A stretch of 6,283 bases of DNA from Pseudomonadota bacterium. Lineage in GTDB: Bacteria > Pseudomonadota > Gammaproteobacteria > Steroidobacterales > Steroidobacteraceae. The stretch's first letter is position 1. Each line of letters begins with the position of its first letter. The translations under genes were made by a program, and so were the position numbers. The notes beneath the pieces are model-generated. The model was not told where the DNA came from, made no database searches, and saw nothing but the letters and a program-made list of their open reading frames with translations. The DNA lies in contig JAKCEJ010000184.1 of NCBI GenBank assembly GCA_021838065.1, forward strand, positions 1 through 6,283, given 5' to 3'. Shown piece by piece: positions 1 to 6,027 of this stretch.

Positions 1-161
1 GAATTGGCTTGATGCGATGAAGCCGCGTTGGTGGAGGTGCGGCACGTTGATGCCGATACCGGTCGCCTGAGGTGGGATATCCAAGGGCCTGCTTTGAAAT
101 GCAGGCCGGTCCGTAAACTTGACGGCGTTGCCGGCGCACGGCGGCGCCTGAAGAGGGGGTC
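1..161. other. No supportable gene; GC-rich stem-loops downstream of the tRNA
   Basis: I find no convincing coding sequence here on either strand. A plus-strand reading frame from the left edge stops at 68-70 after 22 codons and could be the tail of an upstream gene, but nothing in it is recognisable. A minus-strand frame is open to the left edge without a credible start. Two inverted repeats are visible: 86-92 with 101-107 (GGCCTGC / GCAGGCC, 8-nt loop) and, on the minus strand, a 5-bp stem at 144-148 with 133-137. Either could help end or process the leftward tRNA transcript. Neither has a U-tract after it, so they are not canonical intrinsic terminators. Confidence 0.4.
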
Positions 162-476
162 TGCCCGAGGTCGGAGTCGAACCGACACGCTTTTAAGGGC
201 GGCGGATTTTCATCCCGCTTCGACTTTCGTCGCCCCGGCGGCCGGAGCCGGCCGGGTTCGTGGGCTGGAGCACGCCTTCACCATAGCCTTGCGGCCGTAG
301 GTGCCCGCCGTCTGCTCTCTACACCTTCCCCGCTGGGCGCGGGGCTTGGCTCGGCATGAGCTCGAGAACCTCAGGGCCTCTACCGAGTTTGACGGGCTTC
401 ACCTCACGGATTTCTCCGCGAGGGCTCAAGTTGTCTGGTCTGAGTCCGCTGCGTCTACCAATTCCGCCACTCGGGC
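162..476 (-). tRNA. tRNA-Leu(CAA), interrupted by a group I intron
   Basis: Minus-strand class II tRNA in two exons: 5' exon 476-442 (35 nt) and 3' exon 210-162 (49 nt). Joining them gives an 84-nt cloverleaf. The acceptor stem is GCCCGAG/CTCGGGC with discriminator A at 162. The D arm contains the GGTAGAC typical of leucine tRNAs. The anticodon stem is GCGGA/TCCGC around loop CTCAAAA, giving anticodon CAA, which reads UUG. The variable arm is 15 nt long with a CGC/GCG stem. The T arm is GTCGG-TTCGACT-CCGAC. The long variable arm, A73 and the loop all match bacterial tRNA-Leu(CAA). The break lies between C34 and A35, the position equivalent to the cyanobacterial tRNA-Leu(UAA) intron. CCA is not encoded, because the bases after the discriminator are GAC. 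The gene diverges from queA. Standard tRNA finders may miss it or report it wrongly because of the 231-nt insert. Confidence 0.93.
211..441 (-). ncRNA. Group I self-splicing intron (IC3-like) in tRNA-Leu(CAA)
   Basis: The 231-nt intron folds as a small IC3 group I ribozyme, listed here in minus-strand order. P1: exon CTC (444-442) pairs with guide GAG (427-425), extended by A441-T428 and G440-T429. P2: 423-415 with 410-402, 9 bp, GAAA loop. P3: 397-391 with 309-303. P4: 387-382 with 355-350. P6a: 344-339 with 333-328. P7: GAGCA 317-313 with TGCTC 272-268. P8: 302-300 with 282-280, plus an inner stem with a GCAA loop at 292-289. P9: 232-229 with 224-221, GAAA loop. The terminal G is at 211. 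Segments such as GCCGAGCCAAGC, GAAGGTGTAGAGA and CTATGGTGAAGGC match the Azoarcus tRNA-Ile intron as I remember it, while P3 and P7 differ by compensatory changes. The GAAA loops of P2 and P9 are the ones that dock into P8 and P5 in that ribozyme. There is no endonuclease ORF. Splicing would restore the CAA anticodon loop. The P5 region (381-356) is not confidently folded. Confidence 0.92.
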
Positions 477-487
477 ACGAGGCCGGC

Positions 488-516
488 AGTATACGGGGAC
501 CGGGGCCCTATGGGTA
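488..516 (-). promoter_or_regulatory. Candidate sigma-70 promoter of the tRNA-Leu gene
   Basis: On the minus strand, TATACT (493-488) is a 5-of-6 match to the -10 consensus and lies 11 nt before the tRNA 5' end, so the 5' leader would be only a few nucleotides. At 17-bp spacing the -35 hexamer is TACCCA (516-511), only 3 of 6. The -10 is convincing in this GC-rich context; the -35 is weak. The sequence between the -10 and the tRNA is GC-rich, which resembles a stringent discriminator. Confidence 0.55.
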
Positions 517-561
517 TGGTCGCTCCTCCGGAATGGCTGCTCTACCGTGTAACATGCGCGG

Positions 562-1626
562 GTGAATCGCAGTGACTTCGGCTATCCGCTTCCCCCCGAA
601 CGCGTCGCCCAGAGTCCGCTCGCCGTCCGTTCGGCGAGCCGGATGCTCGTGCTCGACCGGGACACCGGAACGTGGTCTGACCGCATGGTGCGCGAGCTGC
701 CCCAGCTGCTCGCGCCCGCCGACCTCCTTGTCCTCAACGACACCCGGGTGGTGGCCGCGCGGCTGCGCGGCGTGAAGCCCTCGGGCGGACGGGTCGAGGT
801 GCTGCTCGAGCGGCCCTGCGCCGAATGCGAGGCGCTGGTGCAGTTGCGCGCCAGCAAGCCGATTCGGCCCGGTCTCGGAATCACCACAGCGGGCGGCGTG
901 CTCGAGGTGCTCGAGCGCGAGGACGACTTGTGGCGGGTGCGGGTGCCGGAGTCCGTCCTCGAATTCTTCGACCGCTGGGGCGAGGTGCCGCTGCCTCCGT
1001 ACATTGACCGCGCGCCGGATGCCTCGGACCGGCAACGGTATCAGACTGTCTTCGCCCGCGAGCGCGGCGCGGTTGCCGCGCCCACCGCGAGCCTGCATTT
1101 CGACGAGGCGCTGCTCGGGGCCGTGGCCGCGCGCGGGGTCGAGACCGCCTTTGTGACGCTGCACGTCGGTGCGGGCACCTTTCAGCCGGTGCGCGCCGAG
1201 CACATCGATGAGCACGTGATGCACGCCGAGCGGGTCACAGTCAGCGCGGACACCTGCGATGCGGTTGCCCGCGTCCGCGCCCGTGGCGGGCGCATCGTGG
1301 CGGTCGGCACGACCGTCGTGCGCGCGCTCGAATCGGCGGCGCTGCAAGCCGCAGCGGACGGCGCGGCCGCCCTCGAGCCCTGGTCGGGAGAGACACGCCT
1401 GTTCATCCGTCCGGGCTTTCGCTTCCAGGTGATCGATGCGCTGCTCACCAACTTTCATCTGCCCGAATCGACGCTGCTCATGCTGGTGTGCGCCTTCGCG
1501 GGCCGCGAGCCGGTGCTGCGCGCCTATCGGCACGCGGTCGCGGCCGAGTACCGCTTCTTCAGCTACGGGGACGCGATGTTCATCGCGCGCGCTCTTGCGG
1601 CCGGGCCGCAGCGCGGCGCGGACTGA
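562..1626 (+). CDS. queA: QueA, S-adenosylmethionine:tRNA ribosyltransferase-isomerase
   Basis: QueA transfers and isomerises the ribosyl group of S-adenosylmethionine onto preQ1 at position 34 of tRNA Asp, Asn, His and Tyr, making epoxyqueuosine in the cytoplasm. The protein is 354 aa, against 356 in E. coli, and co-linear with it from the N-terminal NRSDFGYPLP to the end. Family blocks seen are DLLVLNDTRV (54-63), LPPYIDR (144-150), YQTVF (160-164), AVAAPTASLHFD (170-181), HVGAGTFQPV (201-210), NFHLPES (297-303) and YRFFSYGDAMFI (330-341). The start is GTG at 562: an in-frame TAA sits at 550-552 and no ATG lies between, so it is the only start fitting the N-terminus. The upstream Shine-Dalgarno is poor (GCGCGG), and I see no clear plus-strand promoter in 477-561. 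tgt follows 45 nt downstream, as in many Proteobacteria, consistent with co-transcription. Confidence 0.97.
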   Translation: MNRSDFGYPLPPERVAQSPLAVRSASRMLVLDRDTGTWSDRMVRELPQLLAPADLLVLNDTRVVAARLRGVKPSGGRVEVLLERPCAECEALVQLRASKPIRPGLGITTAGGVLEVLEREDDLWRVRVPESVLEFFDRWGEVPLPPYIDRAPDASDRQRYQTVFARERGAVAAPTASLHFDEALLGAVAARGVETAFVTLHVGAGTFQPVRAEHIDEHVMHAERVTVSADTCDAVARVRARGGRIVAVGTTVVRALESAALQAAADGAAALEPWSGETRLFIRPGFRFQVIDALLTNFHLPESTLLMLVCAFAGREPVLRAYRHAVAAEYRFFSYGDAMFIARALAAGPQRGAD

Positions 1627-1653
1627 GCGCCGCCGAAGACGCGCGTCCGGCGC
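1627..1653 (+). other. Inverted repeat in the queA-tgt gap
   Basis: GCGCCG at 1627-1632 pairs with CGGCGC at 1648-1653. The loop contains a further short palindrome, GACGCGCGTC (1638-1647), so the RNA could form a nested stem-loop directly after the queA stop. No U-run follows, so I do not call it an intrinsic terminator. In such GC-rich sequence it may be chance, or it may modestly shield or attenuate the queA-tgt message. Confidence 0.3.
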
Positions 1654-1671
1654 AGACCCAATGGTGAATCC

Positions 1672-2796
1672 TTGAAGCCCAAGTTCGAACTGCTCGCCAC
1701 CGACGGCGCCGCCCGCCGCGGGCAGCTGACACTCGCCCATGGCACGGTGCAGACCCCGGCGTTCATGCCGGTCGGGACCTACGGCACCGTCAAGGCGATG
1801 ACACCGGAGGAACTCGAGGGGCTCGGCGCCGAGATCGTGCTCGGCAACACGTTTCACCTCATGCTGCGGCCCGGGGTCGAGCTCATCGCCGCGCACGGCG
1901 GGCTGCACGGGTTCATGCACTGGGGGCGCCCCATCCTCACCGACTCGGGCGGCTTTCAGGTGTTCAGCCTGAAGAGTCTGCGCAAGATCACCGAGGAGGG
2001 CGTGCGGTTCCGCTCGCCTATCGACGGCAGCGAGGTGCATCTGACGCCCGAGGATGCCATGGAGGTGCAGATCGGCCTGCGCTCGGACATCGCGATGGCC
2101 TTCGACGAGTGCACGCCCTATCCGGCCAGCGAGGCCGAGGCCCGCCAGTCCATGGAGCGCTCCATGCGCTGGGCCGAGCGCGGGCACCGGCGCTATCACC
2201 GCGACGAGCCGCCCGGTGGGCTCTTCGGCATCGTGCAAGGCGGCATGTACCCGCAGCTGCGCCTGGCCTCCCTCGAGGCGCTCCTGCGCCGGGACTGGCC
2301 GGGCCTGGCGATCGGGGGCCTGGCGGTCGGGGAGCCGCAGGAGGAGCGGCTGCACATCCTCGAGACGCTGGTGCCTCACATGCCGGCCGGGCGGCCGCGG
2401 TACCTGATGGGCGTCGGGCGGCCCGAGGACATCATTGCGGCGGTGCTGCGCGGCGTGGATATGTTCGACTGCGTCATGCCGACCCGGCACGCCCGCAACG
2501 GCCACCTGTTCACGGCCGACGGCGTCATCAATATCCGCAATGCCGTTCACCAGCGCGATCTGGGTCCGGTGGATCCCGAGTGCGGCTGCTACACCTGCCA
2601 GAACTACTCCCGCGCCTACCTGCGCCACCTCGACCGCTGCAACGAGATCCTCGGCAGCCGGCTGAACACCATGCACAACCTGGCGTTCTACCTGGGGCTG
2701 ATGCGCCGGCTCCGCCAGGCCATCGAGGCCGGGCGGCTCGCCGCCTTCAGCGCCGAATTTCTCGCCCGGAGGGCGGGCGCCGACGCTGTGGCATAA
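1672..2796 (+). CDS. tgt: Tgt, tRNA-guanine(34) transglycosylase
   Basis: Tgt exchanges guanine for preQ1 at the wobble position of GUN-anticodon tRNAs, the step before QueA. The product is 374 aa, against 375 in E. coli, and aligns end to end. Asp91 in TDSGGFQVFSL corresponds to the E. coli general acid/base D89. Asp266 in MFDCVMPTR corresponds to the nucleophile D264. The zinc site is Cys304, Cys306, Cys309 and His335 (CGCYTC and NTMHN). The substrate-pocket block GLAVGEP (216-222) is intact. The start is TTG at 1672: the queA stop at 1624-1626 is in the same frame, no ATG or GTG lies in frame between, and MKPKFELLATDG fits the family N-terminus. A weak GGTGA (1663-1667) lies 4 nt upstream. 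An ATG at 1661 opens only a four-codon frame ending at the TGA overlapping the tgt start; it is not the tgt start. Confidence 0.97.
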   Translation: MKPKFELLATDGAARRGQLTLAHGTVQTPAFMPVGTYGTVKAMTPEELEGLGAEIVLGNTFHLMLRPGVELIAAHGGLHGFMHWGRPILTDSGGFQVFSLKSLRKITEEGVRFRSPIDGSEVHLTPEDAMEVQIGLRSDIAMAFDECTPYPASEAEARQSMERSMRWAERGHRRYHRDEPPGGLFGIVQGGMYPQLRLASLEALLRRDWPGLAIGGLAVGEPQEERLHILETLVPHMPAGRPRYLMGVGRPEDIIAAVLRGVDMFDCVMPTRHARNGHLFTADGVINIRNAVHQRDLGPVDPECGCYTCQNYSRAYLRHLDRCNEILGSRLNTMHNLAFYLGLMRRLRQAIEAGRLAAFSAEFLARRAGADAVA

Positions 2797-2797
2797 T
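2789..2797 (+). promoter_or_regulatory. Candidate extended -10 promoter for yajC-secDF
   Basis: TGGCATAAT is an extended -10 element: TGn followed by CATAAT, 5 of 6 to consensus. It overlaps the tgt stop codon and stands out in very GC-rich DNA. No good -35 is found at 16-18 bp spacing, which extended -10 promoters can tolerate. The predicted transcript would start near 2804, about 57 nt before the yajC ATG. It would allow the sec genes to be expressed independently of queA-tgt. This is a motif-based inference only. Confidence 0.4.
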
Positions 2798-2847
2798 GCC
2801 GCCCCTTCGCCCCCGGGGCCCGCCGATCAGGCTCCGGAGGTGGTCTC

Positions 2848-2851
2848 GAGG
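2848..2851 (+). promoter_or_regulatory. Shine-Dalgarno that favours the ATG start of yajC
   Basis: GAGG ends 9 nt before the ATG at 2861. The alternative in-frame GTG at 2840 overlaps the last G of the stronger GGAGG (2836-2840), which therefore cannot serve it as a ribosome site. This, with family length, supports the ATG. Confidence 0.5.
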
Positions 2852-2860
2852 ATCATTAAA

Positions 2861-3193
2861 ATGAATGCATTGATTCCCACAGCCTGGGCCGCTGCGGCCG
2901 CCCCGGCCACAGGCGGCAGCCAGCTGGTCCCACTCCTGGTGATGGCCGGATTCATCGTCGTATTCTACTTTCTCCTGATCCGGCCCCAACAGAAGAAGGC
3001 CAAGGAGCACCAGACGCTGGTCTCGAAGCTCGCCCCGGGCGATGAGGTAGTCACCAGCGGCGGCTTGCTCGGGCGCATCAGCGAAGTCGGCGAGCACTTC
3101 GTGACGCTCGAGGTGGCCGACGGGGTGCGGGTGAAGGTCCAGAAGGTCCAAGTGAGCGCCCTGATGCCCAAGGGCACCCTGAAAAGCGCCTGA
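2861..3193 (+). CDS. yajC: YajC, accessory subunit of the Sec translocon
   Basis: YajC is a small inner-membrane protein that associates with SecD and SecF and the SecYEG translocon; its exact mechanistic role is unsettled. The 110-aa product equals the E. coli length. It has a short Ala-rich N-terminus, one membrane segment at about 22-40, then the hallmark RPQQKK (41-46) and a cytoplasmic domain containing GDEVVTSGGLLGRI. The start is the ATG at 2861. An in-frame GTG at 2840 would add seven residues (V-S-R-I-I-K plus the initiator) but lacks a usable ribosome site. Only 3 nt separate its stop from secD, indicating one transcript and probable translational coupling. Confidence 0.96.
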   Translation: MNALIPTAWAAAAAPATGGSQLVPLLVMAGFIVVFYFLLIRPQQKKAKEHQTLVSKLAPGDEVVTSGGLLGRISEVGEHFVTLEVADGVRVKVQKVQVSALMPKGTLKSA

Positions 3194-3196
3194 GCC

Positions 3197-5071
3197 ATGC
3201 TCGAATACGCCCGTTGGAAGTACATCCTGATCGCGGTCGTGCTGGCCGCGGCGGTGCTCTTTGCGCTGCCGAACGTGTTTGCCGAAGCCCCGGCGCTGCA
3301 GCTCGCGCACGCGGATCACTCTGCGGTGACCGCCGCCGAGCTGCACGCCGTCACCGCGGCGCTGCAGCAGGACAAGGTTCCCTACACGAACGCGTATGTG
3401 CAGAACGGCCGGCTCGTCGTGCTGTTCGCGAACGTGCCGGACCAGCTGCGCGGCAGTGACGCCGTCGACGGGCAATTTCAGAAGAAATACATCTCCGCGA
3501 AGACGCTGATGCCGCAGACCCCCACCTGGCTGCGCGGCCTGGGCTTGAAGCCCATGCCCCTCGGCCTCGATCTCAGCGGCGGGCTCGATCTGCTGTATCA
3601 GGTGGACATCAAGAGCGCCGTGCGGCAGATCCTGCAGACCTACACGCAGGATGCGACCCGGGCGCTCGCTGAGGCGCATGTGCCGGTGGCCGGCATCACC
3701 AATGTCGCCACGGGCGGCAGCTCGGTGCCGAACGCCATCCAGATCACCCTCGCGCCGCAGGCCGACCTCGCGGCCGCCCAGCGAGTGCTCGCCAATCCGC
3801 TGAACGGCCTGACCCTCACCACGAGCACCCAGTCGGGTGGCTCGGTGATCCGGGCCACCATGCCGGAGGCGACGATCCGGCAGCGAGAGAACTATGCCAT
3901 CGAGCAGGACATCTCCATCCTGCGCAATCGGGCCAATCAGCTGGGTGTCTCCGAGCCCATCGTGCAGCGCCAGGGCAACGACCGCATCGACGTGCAGCTG
4001 CCGGGCATCCAGAACATGGCCGAGGTCAAGCACTTGCTCGGTCAGACGGCGACGCTGGAGTTCCATCTGAATGACACGGAGAACAGCGCGTACACGGCCC
4101 AGCAGACCGGCAACGTGCCGCTTGGCGACAAGCTCTATACGGACACCTGGAATGACCAGCCGGTGCTGCTGAAGCGCGAGGTGATCGCCACCGGCGAGCA
4201 GCTGACCAACGCGAGCGCCAGCGAAGGCGCGCAAGGCCCCCAGGTCAACGTGACGCTCGACAGCCGGGCCGGCGAGAACATGCTGCGCACCACCAAGGCG
4301 AACGTCGGCAAGCCGATGGGCGTCGTGCTCATCACCAAGCACAGCGTCACCACCAAGGTGGACGGAAAGGAGCAGACGCGCGAGGTCACCACCGAGAAGG
4401 TGATCAATGACGCGACGATCGACGGGGTGTTCTCCGACCGTTTCCAGATCACCGGACTCACACTCGGGGATGCGCAGGATCTGGCCATCCTGCTGCGCTC
4501 GGGCTCGTTCGTGACGCCCCCCGTACTGGTCTCCCAGAACCTCATCGGTCCGAGCCTGGGCGCGGCGAACATCCGGATGGGCGTTATGGCGCTGGTGATC
4601 GGCATGGCGAGCGTGCTCGTGTTCATGGCGATCTACTACAAGGTCTTCGGGCTGGTCGCCGATGCGGTGCTGATCGCCAACGTCGTACTGCTGACGGCGC
4701 TGCTGTCGATGATGCACGCCTCGCTGTCGCTGCCGGGCATCGCAGGCATCATTCTCACGGTCGGCATCGCGGTGGACGCGAACGTGCTGATCTACGAGCG
4801 TGTTCGCGAGGAGTTGAGGAAGGGCGTCTCGCCGCAGGCGGCGATCCGCGCCGGCTTCGAGAAGGCCTTCTCGGCAATCGCCGACTCCAACGTTACGACG
4901 GGCATCGCGGGGCTGGTGCTGTGGATCTTCGGCACCGGCGCGATCCGCGGCTTCGCCATCGTGCTCACTCTCGGCATCGCCACTTCGATGTTCACCTCGC
5001 TGATGGGCAGCCGCGCCCTGGTGACGCTCATGTACGGCGGGCGGCGCAAGATCGCCCGGCTGCACATCTAG
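3197..5071 (+). CDS. secD: SecD, protein translocase subunit
   Basis: SecD pairs with SecF in the inner membrane and uses proton flow to pull exported proteins out of SecYEG on the periplasmic side. The 624-aa product is close to the E. coli 615. Membrane segment 1 is at about 8-28. The large periplasmic region follows, with the P1 head and motifs ILRNRANQLGVSEPIVQRQG (241-260) and LPGIQ (268-272). Five more segments lie at about 461-480, 486-506, 513-535, 566-580 and 585-612. Asp527 in VGIAVDANVLIYER matches the conserved membrane Asp of transmembrane segment 4 (E. coli D519), linked to proton transport. The block GTGAIRGFAI (579-588) is also conserved. One oddity is that the usual GLDLRGG near the start of the periplasmic domain reads GLDLSGG (123-129). 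The start is the ATG 3 nt after yajC, with no strong Shine-Dalgarno, so translation is probably coupled. Confidence 0.97.
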   Translation: MLEYARWKYILIAVVLAAAVLFALPNVFAEAPALQLAHADHSAVTAAELHAVTAALQQDKVPYTNAYVQNGRLVVLFANVPDQLRGSDAVDGQFQKKYISAKTLMPQTPTWLRGLGLKPMPLGLDLSGGLDLLYQVDIKSAVRQILQTYTQDATRALAEAHVPVAGITNVATGGSSVPNAIQITLAPQADLAAAQRVLANPLNGLTLTTSTQSGGSVIRATMPEATIRQRENYAIEQDISILRNRANQLGVSEPIVQRQGNDRIDVQLPGIQNMAEVKHLLGQTATLEFHLNDTENSAYTAQQTGNVPLGDKLYTDTWNDQPVLLKREVIATGEQLTNASASEGAQGPQVNVTLDSRAGENMLRTTKANVGKPMGVVLITKHSVTTKVDGKEQTREVTTEKVINDATIDGVFSDRFQITGLTLGDAQDLAILLRSGSFVTPPVLVSQNLIGPSLGAANIRMGVMALVIGMASVLVFMAIYYKVFGLVADAVLIANVVLLTALLSMMHASLSLPGIAGIILTVGIAVDANVLIYERVREELRKGVSPQAAIRAGFEKAFSAIADSNVTTGIAGLVLWIFGTGAIRGFAIVLTLGIATSMFTSLMGSRALVTLMYGGRRKIARLHI

Positions 5072-5076
5072 GGGAT
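5070..5076 (+). promoter_or_regulatory. Shine-Dalgarno for the GTG start of secF
   Basis: AGGGGAT overlaps the secD stop codon and ends 5 nt before the GTG at 5082. It is a good ribosome site compared with the others in this cluster and supports GTG as the secF start. Confidence 0.6.
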
Positions 5077-5081
5077 CGCAC

Positions 5082-6017
5082 GTGGAATTCTTCAGCCATC
5101 AAACCAACTTCCAGTTCATGGCCACACGCAAGGTGTGGTTCGGACTGTCCATTGCCTTGATGATCGCCTCCCTGGCGCTGCTGGTGACGAGGGGCCTGAA
5201 TCTGGCCACCGACTTCACCGGCGGCGTCACGGTGCAGGCCAGCTTCCCGGCCGCTGCGGATCTCGCGGCGGTGCGCACGCAGATCGCGGCGCAGGGCTTC
5301 CGCGACGCGGTGGTCGAGTACGTCGGCTCGGCGCGCGCCGTGGCCATCCGGCTGCCGCCGGAGCGGGATCAGACCTCCTCGCAGCTGCGCTCGCGCCTCG
5401 AGGCCGCGCTGCAGAAGGTCAATTCCGGCGCAACGGTGCAGTCGCTCTCGGTGGTCGGCCCGCAGGTGGGCGCGGAGCTGAAGAAAAGCGCGGCGTGGGC
5501 GCTCGCCTTCACGCTGCTGTTCATCTTTCTCTACATCGCCTGGCGCTTCCACACCTGGCGGCTTTCCCTCGGCGCCATTCTCGCGGTGCTGCACGACCCG
5601 ATCCTGGTGCTCGGGTTCTTCGCCCTGACGCAGATCTCCTTCGACCTGCCCGTGGTGGCTGCTGTGCTGGCCGTGATCGGCTACTCGCTGAACGACACGG
5701 TGGTGGTGTTCGACCGGATCCGCGAGCGCTTCGAGGGCAACCGGCGCCTGGCGCCGAACGTGGTGCTCGACCAGGCGATCAATCAGACGCTCTCCCGGAC
5801 CATCATGACCAAGGTGGTCACCTCCATTGTGGTGGTGGCGCTGCTGGTGCTCGGCGGGCCGGTGCTGCGCGGCTTCTCGGCGGCGCTGCTGATCGGCATT
5901 CTCGCCGGCACCTACTCCTCGATCTACATCTCCAGCGCGATCGCGCTCGAGTGCGGACTCACGGCCGAGCACATCTTCCCGTCCGCGCGCAAGGCAGCGG
6001 CCGACTCTCTGCCCTGA
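5082..6017 (+). CDS. secF: SecF, protein translocase subunit
   Basis: SecF is the partner of SecD in the proton-driven export complex. The product is 311 aa, against 323 in E. coli. Features are membrane segment 1 (about 17-36), the DFTGG motif (44-48) at the entry to the small periplasmic domain, then five further segments at about 135-155, 163-184, 190-211, 243-258 and 263-289. The transmembrane segment 4 block VIGYSLNDTVVVFDRIRERF (198-217) contains Asp205, aligned with E. coli D213, and Asp211. The closing GGPVLRGFS (258-266) and GTYSSIYISSAIAL (276-289) are family-typical. The GTG start is supported by the 5070-5076 ribosome site and by the N-terminus MEFFSHQTNFQFMATRK, which is typical of SecF. 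The gap after secD is 10 nt and before suhB also 10 nt, so the operon continues. Confidence 0.97.
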   Translation: MEFFSHQTNFQFMATRKVWFGLSIALMIASLALLVTRGLNLATDFTGGVTVQASFPAAADLAAVRTQIAAQGFRDAVVEYVGSARAVAIRLPPERDQTSSQLRSRLEAALQKVNSGATVQSLSVVGPQVGAELKKSAAWALAFTLLFIFLYIAWRFHTWRLSLGAILAVLHDPILVLGFFALTQISFDLPVVAAVLAVIGYSLNDTVVVFDRIRERFEGNRRLAPNVVLDQAINQTLSRTIMTKVVTSIVVVALLVLGGPVLRGFSAALLIGILAGTYSSIYISSAIALECGLTAEHIFPSARKAAADSLP

Positions 6018-6020
6018 GGA
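6016..6020 (+). promoter_or_regulatory. Shine-Dalgarno for the TTG start of suhB
   Basis: GAGGA overlaps the secF stop codon and ends 7 nt before the TTG at 6028. It gives the rare start codon a sound ribosome site. Confidence 0.55.
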
Positions 6021-6027
6021 CGACTCG

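Noticed and set aside
86..107. Stem-loop as an intrinsic terminator for the tRNA transcript
   Set aside because: The 7-bp stem is real, but no run of U follows on the minus strand, and it lies about 55 nt past the tRNA end.
162..210. tRNA 3' end as an attachment site for an integrated element
   Set aside because: I see no second copy of the tRNA 3' sequence and no integrase in the window.
28..300. Plus-strand open frame across the left region
   Set aside because: Its second half is simply the tRNA 3' exon and intron read in the wrong direction (the familiar SRTDTLLR-type tRNA translation), and it has no recognisable domain.
211..441. Homing endonuclease or other ORF inside the intron
   Set aside because: The intron is only 231 nt and every part of it is accounted for by ribozyme helices; no coding frame within it is credible.
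484..561. preQ1 riboswitch upstream of queA
   Set aside because: No preQ1-type short pseudoknot with an A-rich tail and ribosome-site masking is visible in this GC-rich leader.
162..1626. Functional link between the intron-split tRNA and the neighbouring queuosine genes
   Set aside because: Queuosine modifies G34 of GUN-anticodon tRNAs (Asp, Asn, His, Tyr); tRNA-Leu(CAA) is not a substrate, so adjacency alone is not evidence of a shared role.
508..2676. 722-codon open frame on the minus strand opposite queA and tgt
   Set aside because: It is a mirror of the G/C third-position bias of the real genes; its translation is low-complexity, rich in R, H, A, G, and matches no family I know.
2747..5065. 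772-codon open frame on the minus strand opposite yajC and secD
   Set aside because: Same artefact of high-GC codon use. SecD and YajC on the plus strand are unambiguous.
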